Below, piece after piece: positions 8,223 to 15,919 of a DNA stretch of 64,000 nt; positions within the stretch are counted from its first letter, which is position 1; every line of letters begins with the position of its first letter. Where the stretch lies: contig NZ_WMEZ01000001.1 in the NCBI RefSeq assembly GCF_009856415.1, forward strand, positions 248,001 through 312,000. Reading direction: 5' to 3'. The notes beneath the pieces are model-generated. The model saw nothing but the letters and a program-made list of their open reading frames with translations, searched no databases and had not been told where the DNA came from. The position numbers and the translations under genes are program-made. Source of the stretch: Halobacillus litoralis (lineage in GTDB: Bacteria > Bacillota > Bacilli > Bacillales > Halobacillaceae).

Positions 8223-8921
8223 AGGTCGTGTGCTTGGTTTGCCTTTGATTGCTTTGACCAATAACCACATCGCGAATCCTAATTCGCCAATCATCATCGG
8301 AAGACTTAAAACGGTCTCTATGGTGGCTGTGAGATTTTCGTATTGAGGAAGTCCATTGTACATGGCATGGACCAACAGATAGCTGACCCCGGCAATCATT
8401 AACAAAGCACTCATCCACTTAGGGATAAAGTCAGCTTTTAGAGCAACAAAACCTACCATGATTAAGTGAGCTCCGAAGACCATTAATCCTATCGACCAGA
8501 TTTTTTCGAAACTAAGAATGTTGGCCATCACTTGTGACGCTGTGCCTGAGTCGCTTTGAATGACTGGGTTGACCATCCATAATCGGAAAACAGCTGTGGC
8601 AAGAATGATGGTATAAATGAGGCGTAACCCTCCAGCCAATAAGGCATAGGAAGAGTAAATGGGTTTTAAGATTTTGTAAAACGCCCAGGATACGAGGAGA
8701 TCTGTTAATATAATCACCACCCAGCCGAGAATTTCAAGATGAAATAAGAAAAGGGAGGACTGCAAAAGATCATACGTTTTTGCAGCATCTTCGTAGATCA
8801 CCAATGAGCTATGGGCGTAGCCATAGGAGAAGAACGCGGCAAGGGTCATCACAATTAAACTCACTCCAGCAATGATAGCTGGTCGTCTTTGGAAATCTTC
8901 ACTTCGATTCAGTTTTTTCAT
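8202..8921 (-). CDS. DUF4386 family integral membrane protein
   Basis: A 239-residue protein with about six transmembrane segments and the DUF4386 features LNRSEDFQRRPAIIAGVSL near the start and the PIYSSYALLAGGLRLIYTII and LIMVGFVALKADFIPKWM blocks. SD AAGGAGG upstream of ATG. Genes of this family are often next to Crp/Fnr or similar regulators; here the regulator is convergent and overlapping. The promoter has a TTGAC-N4-GTCAA dyad. Biochemical role unknown. Confidence 0.85.
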   Translation of the reverse strand: MKKLNRSEDFQRRPAIIAGVSLIVMTLAAFFSYGYAHSSLVIYEDAAKTYDLLQSSLFLFHLEILGWVVIILTDLLVSWAFYKILKPIYSSYALLAGGLRLIYTIILATAVFRLWMVNPVIQSDSGTASQVMANILSFEKIWSIGLMVFGAHLIMVGFVALKADFIPKWMSALLMIAGVSYLLVHAMYNGLPQYENLTATIETVLSLPMMIGELGFAMWLLVKAIKGKPSTRPSYLGAS

Positions 8922-8954
8922 CAGAATCAGGATCCTCCTTGTTCGTTTGATTGT

Positions 8955-8996
8955 ATTTTACCTTCACAGAAGAAACATCACATTGACTTAAGTCAA
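8955..8996 (-). promoter_or_regulatory. Promoter of the DUF4386 gene with FNR-like operator
   Basis: The perfect palindrome TTGACTTAAGTCAA (8983-8996) has the TTGAC-N4-GTCAA form of Fnr-family sites. On the minus strand a -10-like TAAAAT lies at 8960-8955, which puts the transcription start near 8948 and the dyad centre at -41.5. That is the position used by class II Crp/Fnr activators. No good -35 is present at the usual distance, as expected for an activated promoter. Confidence 0.6.
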
Positions 8997-9200
8997 GAAA
9001 GCCATAAATATTGAACTTTTTTTCATCCTGATGTTCGTTTACAGCTTATGTGCTTTATTTCTGTGGAAGGTCTGATCTGAAACCTATGAATGAAGCAGGA
9101 ATAAAGGTCTTCGTGGAGAAAAAGTTGATGAGGAAAGATTGTCTAATGACCATCATCTATGTCACTTAGTGGAATCAAAAATGCTTATGGAGGTGAAAAA

Positions 9201-9722
9201 ATGGATCCGAAAATCATAGCGCTGGAGGAAAAGAAGTTGATTGGAAAATCGAAGCGGATGTCTTTAGAGGAAGATTCAACGCAGGAACTTTGGAAAAGTT
9301 TCATGCCACACCGTCATTCCATCCCCCATCGAACAGATGAAATGCTCTACAATCTTAAGGTATTTGACCAGGGATTGGGTCCAATGAATTTTAGTTCTTC
9401 AACAACTTTTGTTAAATGGGCGGCTGTGGAGGTTGATCAATTAGATCCTGAAGAAATGCCGGCAATGGAAACCCATCTTTTGAGTGGTGGAATTTATGCG
9501 GTCTTTCTGCATCGTGGTCCTGCAAGTGCATTCAACCAAACGCTGCAATACATATTCAAAGAGTGGCTGCCATCTTCATCCTACACCTTGGATGATCGGG
9601 AGCACTTTGAACGGTTTACAGAAGATTATCGACCGGCTGACCCTGAAGCCGTGGAAGAGGTGTGGATTCCTGTTCAATACCGGGGACGAGGGACTGACGT
9701 AATGATGAAGGATCCAGAATAA
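9201..9722 (+). CDS. GyrI-like small-molecule-binding domain protein
   Basis: A 173-residue stand-alone effector-binding protein of the GyrI/AraC-effector class: an N-terminal ALEEKKLIGKSKRMSL strand, ELWKSFMPHR, the KWAAVEV strand, GIYAVFLHRGPASAFNQTLQ and a terminal WIPVQ. ATG at 9201 is chosen because GGAGGTG lies just upstream; the in-frame ATG at 9159 has none. These domains bind hydrophobic ligands and some hydrolyse cyclopropanoid compounds; which applies is unknown. A P-loop gene follows 27 bp downstream. Confidence 0.82.
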   Translation: MDPKIIALEEKKLIGKSKRMSLEEDSTQELWKSFMPHRHSIPHRTDEMLYNLKVFDQGLGPMNFSSSTTFVKWAAVEVDQLDPEEMPAMETHLLSGGIYAVFLHRGPASAFNQTLQYIFKEWLPSSSYTLDDREHFERFTEDYRPADPEAVEEVWIPVQYRGRGTDVMMKDPE

Positions 9723-9749
9723 AAAGCGGTATTTAAAAGGGGGAGTCTG

Positions 9750-10292
9750 GTGAACGACGTAAAGAAAATACATATCATCGGTTCCGTTGCGAGTGGGAAG
9801 ACGACACTTGCAAGAAAACTATCCAGAGAATTGGAACTTCCCTATTATGAATTGGATAATGTCGTGTGGGAAAGGCACCAGACAGGCGATATTCGAAGAA
9901 CAGAAGAGGAACGGGCCGAATACTTGAGGCAGGTGGTCGGGATGGAAGGGTGGATCATGGAAGGGGTCCACAATGAGTGGTGGGTGGAAGAAAGTTTCCG
10001 TCATGCGGATGTCATCATCTTCCTTGATACCAAATATTCCGTCCGGACCTACCGGATCATCAAGCGGTTCATTTTACAAAAGCTACGCTTGGAGAAGGCC
10101 CATTACACCCCAACCTTCCGAATCTTCCTGAAAATGTTCAAATGGAACAAGTATTTTGAGGAGAATGGGAAACCGCACTTTTTTCAAGCATTTGAGGAAG
10201 TTCAAGATAAAGTGCTTAAGGTGAGTACAGTTAAAGAGTTGGATCAGAGACTGCCTTCTCTCCGATCGACTTCACCAGTTGAAAATAAGTGA
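9750..10292 (+). CDS. P-loop kinase-like protein (FlaR/topology modulation family)
   Basis: A 180-residue nucleotide-binding protein with an N-terminal Walker A motif (IIGSVASGKTTLARKL, residues 10-25), the ELPYYELDNVVWE block and a lid-like Arg-rich helix (RTYRIIKRFILQKLR). It resembles proteins annotated as DNA topology modulation protein FlaR and adenylate-kinase-like enzymes. GTG start with SD AAAGGGGGAG. Probably co-transcribed with the GyrI-like gene just upstream. The substrate is unknown. Confidence 0.78.
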   Translation: MNDVKKIHIIGSVASGKTTLARKLSRELELPYYELDNVVWERHQTGDIRRTEEERAEYLRQVVGMEGWIMEGVHNEWWVEESFRHADVIIFLDTKYSVRTYRIIKRFILQKLRLEKAHYTPTFRIFLKMFKWNKYFEENGKPHFFQAFEEVQDKVLKVSTVKELDQRLPSLRSTSPVENK

Positions 10293-10316
10293 TGCAGGTA
10301 TTGGAAGCACCTATGG

Positions 10317-10352
10317 AAAACCACTGTAAAATGGTGGTTTTCTATTTTTTTG
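10317..10352 (+). terminator. Intrinsic terminator
   Basis: AAAACCAC / GTGGTTTT stem with a short A-rich loop, followed by CTATTTTTTT. Confidence 0.75.
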
Positions 10353-10478
10353 AAGAAAATATTTGTTGATATAACAAGGGTTTTATCCTTTTTTAAAACT
10401 TTTTTTGTTTTTTTGTGATCCAAAATGCATCTCCTCTCGTTAGCTTAGTGAAATCAAAATTAAGAGGAGTGGTTGGAA

Positions 10479-11852
10479 ATGAAAAAACAAATCAATTGGA
10501 AAAAGTCCTTGATCGCTTTGCCGATGTCCGCAGCACTTATGTTGCCGACAGCCACGGTTACGTTTGCAGATGATCACGGAGATCACAATGAAAAAATGTC
10601 AGATGTAACGGTATCAACCCCGGCTGCAGATTTACGAGCAACACTTGATCAGTCCCTTTCCGAGCACGCCTATCTTGCTGTAGTTACTATGCAGAAAGGA
10701 ATTGAGGGAGCTGAGGATTTTGATGCAGCAGCTGCAGCCCTTGAAGGAAATACACAAGATTTGACCGCAGCGATTGCTTCCGTCTATGGAGAGGAAGCAG
10801 GACAGCAATTCGAATCCATGTGGTCTGAACATATCGGGTATTTTGTTGATTACGTAAAGGCGACAGCGGAAGAAGATGAAGCAGGACGTGAAGAAGCGTT
10901 AAGCAATTTGGACAACTATCGTGAAGATTTCTCCATGTTCTTGGAGACAGCAACGGATGAACGCTTAGAAGCTTCTGCGCTGGCTGAAGGTCTTCAAATG
11001 CACGTCAATCAGCTCGTGGGTGCTTTTGACAATTATGAAGAAGGCGACTTTGATGAAGCCTACCAAAAACTTCGTACGAGTATCGATCACATGTACGGAG
11101 TAGGAAAAGGTCTATCCACAGCGATTACCGACCAATTCCCGGATAAATTCGAAAACACGAACCCAGCGACCCCGGCTGCTGACCTTCGTGCAGACTTGAA
11201 CCATTTGCTATCTGAACACGCAGCTCTTGCCGTTCTTGCCATGCAAAAAGGCGGCGACGGTGCGGAAGACTTTGAAAATGCCGCAGCTGCACTCAGCAAC
11301 AATACAGAAGATCTTTCTGCAGCCATCACTTCTGTCTATGGAGAGGAAGCTGGACAACAATTTGAAGAAATGTGGTCTGAGCACATCGGTTATTTCGTTG
11401 ATTATGTAGAAGCGACAGGTGCAGGAGATGAAGAAGCCAAAGAACAGGCGCTGACTGCTTTGGACGGTTACCGAGCAGACTTCTCCGAGTTCCTTGATAC
11501 AGCGACAGAAGGTGGATTAGAAGCAGAAGCAACAGCGGAAGGACTTCAAATGCACGTGAACCAATTGACTGGATCGTTCGACAGCTATGTAGATGGTGAC
11601 TTTGATGCGGCCTATGACCAGCTTCGTGAAGCGTATGCTCATATGTATGGCGTAGGGGAAGGGCTTTCTGGTGCCATTGTAGCGCAAAACCCAGAAATGT
11701 TCGCATCCAACATGCCTTCTGAAATGCCTAAAACCGGTCTCGGCGGCACAGCGGATGACGGAATGAATGCCTGGATGATCGCCTTCGCAAGCATGGCAGC
11801 CGTCCTATTCGCAACAGCCATCGGCGTACGCAAAAGCAAAAACAATGCATAA
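10479..11852 (+). CDS. Duplicated-domain surface protein with MPKTG sorting signal
   Basis: A 457-residue secreted protein. The signal peptide (KKSLIALPMSAALMLPTATVTFA) is followed by two copies of a roughly 180-residue domain (about residues 46-226 and 229-408). They share STPAADLRA/ATPAADLRA, SEHA, MQKG, SVYGEEAGQQFE, MWSEHIGYFVDYV, GLQMHVNQL and HMYGVG. Conserved His, Met and Trp recur in each copy, suggesting a metal-binding helical bundle (inference). From memory, related domains occur in Paenibacillus proteins with a copper-amine-oxidase N-terminal module. The C-terminus has MPKTG (416-420), a hydrophobic segment and RKSKNNA, a sortase signal. ATG 10479 fits SD AAGAGGAG better than TTG 10473. 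The class F sortase gene follows. Confidence 0.88.
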   Translation: MKKQINWKKSLIALPMSAALMLPTATVTFADDHGDHNEKMSDVTVSTPAADLRATLDQSLSEHAYLAVVTMQKGIEGAEDFDAAAAALEGNTQDLTAAIASVYGEEAGQQFESMWSEHIGYFVDYVKATAEEDEAGREEALSNLDNYREDFSMFLETATDERLEASALAEGLQMHVNQLVGAFDNYEEGDFDEAYQKLRTSIDHMYGVGKGLSTAITDQFPDKFENTNPATPAADLRADLNHLLSEHAALAVLAMQKGGDGAEDFENAAAALSNNTEDLSAAITSVYGEEAGQQFEEMWSEHIGYFVDYVEATGAGDEEAKEQALTALDGYRADFSEFLDTATEGGLEAEATAEGLQMHVNQLTGSFDSYVDGDFDAAYDQLREAYAHMYGVGEGLSGAIVAQNPEMFASNMPSEMPKTGLGGTADDGMNAWMIAFASMAAVLFATAIGVRKSKNNA

Positions 11853-11872
11853 AAGGTAATTACCAAAAATTT

Positions 11873-11906
11873 CTACCCCTGGTCATACAGATATTTCCAG
11901 GGGTAG
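11873..11906 (+). other. Hairpin between surface protein and sortase genes
   Basis: CTACCCCTGG and CCAGGGGTAG form a perfect 10-bp stem with a 14-nt loop. No T-tract follows, so it is more likely a partial terminator or mRNA-stabilising hairpin that sets the substrate-to-sortase ratio than a full stop. Confidence 0.55.
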
Positions 11907-11932
11907 TTCAAATAGATGGAAGGTGAATGGAG

Positions 11933-12592
11933 ATGTACAAGTGGATGTCACTGGTGTTGCTCTGCTTCTTGTTTGCCTGCTCCAGTGCCGAGGAGCCGGA
12001 AGCGAATGCAGATGCTGAACAAAAGGCAACGGATACGTCAAAGCAGACGGAAGAAAAGGAAAGTTTGAGAGATACGTATGACTCCCAGAAAATAAATGCC
12101 TCGACAACTTCTGAAACGACTGAGAAGACAGCCATCACTCCGTCTACCATAACCCTCCCTGCCATTGAGGTAAAAGCAGATATTGAGAATGTCGGACGTT
12201 ATGCGAATGGGCAAATGGGCGAACCGGAAAGTGTAGATGGTGTGGGCTGGTACAAAGATGGCTATCAGCCAGGAGCGAAAGGAAGTGCCGTTCTTGCGGG
12301 CCACGTAGATAGCCGCACGGGTCCTGCCGTATTTTATAACCTGGAAGATTTAGAAGAAGGCGATGAGATCATCGTCACAGATGAAGATGGTACAGAACAA
12401 ACGTTTATTGTACAAAAATTAGAAGCCTATGATCGGAAAAACGCCCCATTGAATAAGATTTTTGGTTTTTCGTACCGAAGACAATTGAACCTCATCACTT
12501 GCACAGGGGAATTCAATAGAGAAGCGGGAACACATGATGAACGGCTGGTCGTCTATGCCGTCCATGAAGATGATGTGAATCCTGCAGGCTAA
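11933..12592 (+). CDS. Class F sortase with lipoprotein signal
   Basis: A 219-residue sortase. Catalytic residues are His124 (LAGHVDSRTGP), Cys190 (LITCTGEF) and Arg204 (HDERLVVYA). VGWYKDGYQPGAKGSAVLAG is the class F hallmark block. Unusually the N-terminus is a lipoprotein signal (SLVLLCFLFAC, Cys16), so the enzyme is predicted to be lipid-anchored with a Thr/Glu/Lys-rich stalk (about 20-70). ATG 11933 has SD GGAAGGTG at about 7 nt; ATG 11927 is too close to it. It sits 80 bp downstream of the MPKTG surface protein, its probable substrate. Confidence 0.9.
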   Translation: MYKWMSLVLLCFLFACSSAEEPEANADAEQKATDTSKQTEEKESLRDTYDSQKINASTTSETTEKTAITPSTITLPAIEVKADIENVGRYANGQMGEPESVDGVGWYKDGYQPGAKGSAVLAGHVDSRTGPAVFYNLEDLEEGDEIIVTDEDGTEQTFIVQKLEAYDRKNAPLNKIFGFSYRRQLNLITCTGEFNREAGTHDERLVVYAVHEDDVNPAG

Positions 12593-12628
12593 ACAGGTAT
12601 CTATCTTTTTATAGATGCCTGTTTTTTT
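12592..12628 (+). terminator. Intrinsic terminator after the sortase gene
   Basis: AACAGGTATCTAT / ATAGATGCCTGTT stem followed by seven T. Confidence 0.85.
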
Positions 12629-12663
12629 CTGGATGAAAGTTCGTTGTAGCGGATTGCTTTCAT

Positions 12664-12763
12664 AAATACTGATATAATTGCTCAAATACGGGGATATAGC
12701 TGGAAATGCTGATATCACCCTGGAAACAATGATACCATTTTCGAAATACTGATAAATCAACTC
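12664..12763. repeat. Five exact 20-bp degenerate tandem units
   Basis: Units at 12664, 12684, 12704, 12724 and 12744 each begin AAAT(A/G)C or a close variant, continue with (T/G)GATA, and then diverge over the last 8-9 bases, which often end in CTGG, TCG or CTC. No open frame or terminator explains them. The spacing is exactly 20 bp with no indels although the sequence is diverged. It lies in the gap between the sortase terminator and the DUF429 gene. Confidence 0.75.
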
Positions 12764-12849
12764 TCCAACAATAATGGAAGAATCAAGAGTCTGTCATTCA
12801 TTTCTGAAATTAGATAGGCTTATTAGCCAACTATGAAGGAGGCGGGTAG

Positions 12850-13503
12850 ATGCAATACATAGGGATTGATTTGTCCGGACCCAGTAACACCAAAGACACC
12901 GTACTCGTTCATTTTCACAAGGAGAAGGACAAGCTTCATTACAAAAAACATGAAACACCGATGAATGACTATGCTCTCATGACATACATAGAATCTCTCG
13001 CGAATAGAGACTCCGTCACCATCGGCGTGGACGCTCCTTTATCCTATGAGGACGGAGGAGGGGACCGGGAAAGCGACCGTTCTTTGAGAACATTCGTAAC
13101 GAAGCTGGGCATGAAGGGAGCATCCATCATGCCGCCGACGATGATGCGCATGGTGTACTTATCGTTGAGAGGAATACGCTTGACAAGAGAAATCGAACGT
13201 TTTTCTACCAAACACAAAATTCATATCGTGGAAGTTCATCCCGGAGCGGCCCTTGGAGCAAGAATGGAAACGATCGATGATGTTCTCCACTACAAGCAGG
13301 ACCTCTCTATTCGTAAAAGAATACGGATATGGTTCGAAACACAACAATTACTCGATGTCCCGGAAGTGATGGCCGAGGAATCCCATACCATTGATGCATG
13401 CGCCGCCGCTCTAGCTGCCTGGCATTGGCAGGATCCAGATCTTGAACCTGCCTGGCTGTTCAAGGCTTCCTTACCTCTTCACCCTTATGATTTTTGTTGT
13501 TGA
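12850..13503 (+). CDS. DUF429 family protein
   Basis: A 217-residue protein with the DUF429 pattern: GIDLSGPSNTKDT at the N-terminus, TIGVDAPLSYED around residue 60, GASIMPPTMMRM, an EVHPGAALG block and the final HTIDACAAALAAW. The spaced acidic residues and beta pattern suggest an RNase-H-like fold, but no activity is established for the family as far as I know. ATG preceded by GGAGGCGGG. Confidence 0.85.
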   Translation: MQYIGIDLSGPSNTKDTVLVHFHKEKDKLHYKKHETPMNDYALMTYIESLANRDSVTIGVDAPLSYEDGGGDRESDRSLRTFVTKLGMKGASIMPPTMMRMVYLSLRGIRLTREIERFSTKHKIHIVEVHPGAALGARMETIDDVLHYKQDLSIRKRIRIWFETQQLLDVPEVMAEESHTIDACAAALAAWHWQDPDLEPAWLFKASLPLHPYDFCC

Positions 13504-13605
13504 TCTTTTGTTGAGGATCCTTTTAAAACTTCCGATGAAAGTGTCATGTATAATAGAACGTAAGAGGCTGTAAATGCGAAAGTTTTAAGTAGAAAAGGAG
13601 ACGAG

Positions 13606-14382
13606 ATGATGATGGAACCTTATAAAGTAAGATCGGCGATGCGAAAGGAAGAACATACGGGTACAACTTCCGGACTATGTGAAGGATATATTCAAACCAA
13701 TATGGTGACACTGCCGAAAGCGTATGCCTTCGATTTCTTATTGTTCTGCATGAGAAATCCGAAGCCATGTCCTCTCGTCGAAGTGATGGAAGCAGGGCAG
13801 ACGGTCCCTCTAACGGCGGATGCGGATATCCGGACAGATTTGCCGCGGCACCGCATTTATCGCAATGGGAAGTTCTCTGAAGAAACCCTGAATATCTCCG
13901 ACGTGTGGGAGGATGATTTTGTGACCTTTCTCATCGGGTGCAGTTTCACTTTTGAAAAAGCGCTCCTTGATGGCGGCATTCCGTTATTCCACCAGGAGCA
14001 GAAAAAAGTCGTACCCATGTTCGATACAACCATTCCATTAGAGACCGCAGGGATTTTCAAAGGGAATATGGTCGTCAGTATGAGAGCAGTGCCGAACGAT
14101 TTAGTCGATCAGGCGCTTGCCATTTCGGATCGGTTTGAACAGTCTCACGGGAGCCCTGTCCATATCGGATCACCTGAAGAAATCGGCATCAAGGATTTGC
14201 AAAAACCAGATTATGGGGAAGCAGTCAATTTTGACACTGCTGAAGCCACACCCGTGTTTTGGGCATGTGGAGTTACCCCACAAAATGCTGCGCTTCAAGC
14301 GAAGCCATCAATTATGATTACCCATGCCCCTGGTCATATGTTGATTACCGATCAGTTGGACTCGAATTATAAAAATGGGTAA
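13606..14382 (+). CDS. DUF1445 / YcsI family putative hydro-lyase
   Basis: A 258-residue protein of the DUF1445 (YcsI, D-glutamate cyclase-related) family: QTNMVTLPKAYAFDFLLFC, RNPKPCPLVEV, DIRTDLPRHRIYRNG, FLIGCSFTFEKALL, MVVSMRAVPNDLV, and the terminal FWACGVTPQNAAL with ITHAPGHMLITD. Length matches the family. In B. subtilis YcsI lies with 5-oxoproline-related genes; that context is absent here. Three ATGs follow one another at 13606-13614; AAAAGGAG suits the first two. Confidence 0.88.
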   Translation: MMMEPYKVRSAMRKEEHTGTTSGLCEGYIQTNMVTLPKAYAFDFLLFCMRNPKPCPLVEVMEAGQTVPLTADADIRTDLPRHRIYRNGKFSEETLNISDVWEDDFVTFLIGCSFTFEKALLDGGIPLFHQEQKKVVPMFDTTIPLETAGIFKGNMVVSMRAVPNDLVDQALAISDRFEQSHGSPVHIGSPEEIGIKDLQKPDYGEAVNFDTAEATPVFWACGVTPQNAALQAKPSIMITHAPGHMLITDQLDSNYKNG

Positions 14383-14473
14383 CTCTTACCAAACGAGGTT
14401 CCGAACTTGCAACAAAGCCCCTGGAGTGATAAGTTTTTCTTAACGAAACCTTTACAAAACAGGAGCGATACAT

Positions 14474-15418
14474 ATGGATACACGATCACAGATGAAACTT
14501 TTTACATTAAACTCCAATGAACCATTAGCTCAAGAAATATCAGAGATCCTTGAAGTACCTTTAGGGAAAAGCAAAGTCGTCCGTTTCAGCGATGGAGAAG
14601 TCCAAATCAATATCGAAGAAAGTGTACGTGGTGATGATATCTACTTGATCCAGTCCACATCCCAGCCCGTCAATGAGCACGTGATGGAAATGTTGATCAT
14701 GGTCGATGCTTTGAAAAGAGCTTCTGCTAAAACGATCAATGTCGTCATCCCTTATTACGGCTACGCGCGCCAGGACCGGAAAGCCCGTTCCCGTGAGCCA
14801 ATCACGGCGAAATTGATCGCCAACCTCCTGGAAAAGGCTGGGGCAGACAGAGTGATCTCATTGGATTTACATGCACCACAGATCCAGGGCTTCTTCAATA
14901 TCCCTGTTGATCAGCTGCAGGGAATTCCGATTCTTGGCGAACATTTTAAAACGAAAGACATCCAAAACCTTGTTGTCGTTTCTCCTAATACAAGCAGTAT
15001 GAACAGGGTAAGGAAAATGGCGAACATCCTTGATGCACCGCTCGCATTCATCGATAAACGCAAAGCAGAGCCCGGACAACCTGAGATCCGGGATGTCGTC
15101 GGTGATGTCGAAGGCAAAAATGTCATCATCGTTGATGACATGATGGATACAGCGGATACCGTGACCATCGCTGCTGATATTCTCCATCAGAATGGAGTCA
15201 ACGATATCTATGCCTGTGGAACACACGCCGTGTTATCTGATCCTGCCGTCATCAAAATCGAACAGTCGCCGATCAAAGAATTAGTGATCACAAATTCCAT
15301 TTTCCAACCGGAAGAAAAACAGATTGATAAAATGACTATTCTTTCAGTCGCTCCTTTGCTCGCAGATGCCTTGTTACGCGTCCAACACGAGCATTCCGTG
15401 AGTGTTTTGTTCGATTAA
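14474..15418 (+). CDS. Divergent ribose-phosphate pyrophosphokinase paralogue
   Basis: A 314-residue PRPP synthase homologue that would convert ribose-5-phosphate and ATP to PRPP. The ATP-side motifs are intact (FSDGEVQINIEESVRG, PYYGYARQDRKARSREPI, LDLHAPQIQGFF). Two substrate regions depart from the canonical enzyme: the usual SPDHGG is SPNTSS at 171-175, and the ribose-phosphate loop reads DDMMDTADT (221-229) where DDIIDTAGT is usual. The flexible catalytic loop (DKRKAEPGQPEI) also differs. It is not in the glmU-prs context, so it is probably a second copy; its activity may be altered or regulatory. Confidence 0.88.
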   Translation: MDTRSQMKLFTLNSNEPLAQEISEILEVPLGKSKVVRFSDGEVQINIEESVRGDDIYLIQSTSQPVNEHVMEMLIMVDALKRASAKTINVVIPYYGYARQDRKARSREPITAKLIANLLEKAGADRVISLDLHAPQIQGFFNIPVDQLQGIPILGEHFKTKDIQNLVVVSPNTSSMNRVRKMANILDAPLAFIDKRKAEPGQPEIRDVVGDVEGKNVIIVDDMMDTADTVTIAADILHQNGVNDIYACGTHAVLSDPAVIKIEQSPIKELVITNSIFQPEEKQIDKMTILSVAPLLADALLRVQHEHSVSVLFD

Positions 15419-15430
15419 TCGCTTCTATCC

Positions 15431-15463
15431 AAAAGCACCTCTTACCGAAGAGGTGCTTTTTTT
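15431..15463 (+). terminator. Intrinsic terminator
   Basis: AAAAGCACCTCTT / AAGAGGTGCTTTT stem with a 4-nt loop and T-tract. Confidence 0.9.
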
Positions 15464-15492
15464 ATGGGAAAAATCATTCTGGATATATGAAA

Positions 15493-15558
15493 ATACAGTT
15501 GCACATACAATACTGTATGACATATACTAAGTGTAGATAGTGTTTGTCGTACAGTATA
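15493..15558 (+). promoter_or_regulatory. padR promoter with candidate operator half-sites
   Basis: TTGCAC (15499-15504), an 18-nt spacer and TATACT (15523-15528) form a promoter. Related half-sites ATACAGT (15493-15499), ACTGTAT (15512-15518) and ACAGTAT (15552-15558) surround it, the first two as an inverted pair. The layout suits autorepression by the PadR protein encoded immediately downstream (inference). Confidence 0.55.
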
Positions 15559-15574
15559 TAGAGGAGTGAAGATT

Positions 15575-15919
15575 TTGAGTCAACTACTGAACTCATTGCT
15601 GACCGAACAGCGGAGGGGGAATCTGACGTTAGCGGTTTTAAGTCAGCTGCGTACCCCGCAATATGGGTACTCTCTCGTAAAACGATTAGAAGATTCAGGC
15701 ATCACCATCGAACAAAGTACGCTGTATCCTCTGCTTCGCCGGTTGGAAAAAAAGGACCTGGTCACGAGCAGTTGGGATACTTCAGAGTCTCGCCCTCGGA
15801 AGTATTATGTGTTGAGTGATTATGGGGAAGATGTTTTTCAAACGTTGAAGAAAGAATGGAAAAAAGCGACGAATGAATTGTTCCGTTTATTGGAGGAGGA
15901 GAACAATGAAATGGATTGA
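15575..15919 (+). CDS. PadR family transcriptional regulator
   Basis: About 114 residues: a winged HTH of the PadR type (LTLAVLSQLRTPQYGYSLVK, TLYPLLRRLEKKDLV, PRKYYVLSDYG) with a short C-terminal helix. TTG at 15575 is chosen because GAGGAGTGA is spaced correctly; GTG 15566 lies within that SD. Its stop overlaps the start of the HAAS-domain membrane gene by 14 bp, the standard pairing in which PadR represses itself and the membrane partner. Confidence 0.9.
   Translation: MSQLLNSLLTEQRRGNLTLAVLSQLRTPQYGYSLVKRLEDSGITIEQSTLYPLLRRLEKKDLVTSSWDTSESRPRKYYVLSDYGEDVFQTLKKEWKKATNELFRLLEEENNEMD

Noticed and set aside
12664-12763. CRISPR array
   Set aside because: Units are only 20 bp in total with a diverged core, no true spacers, and no cas genes nearby.
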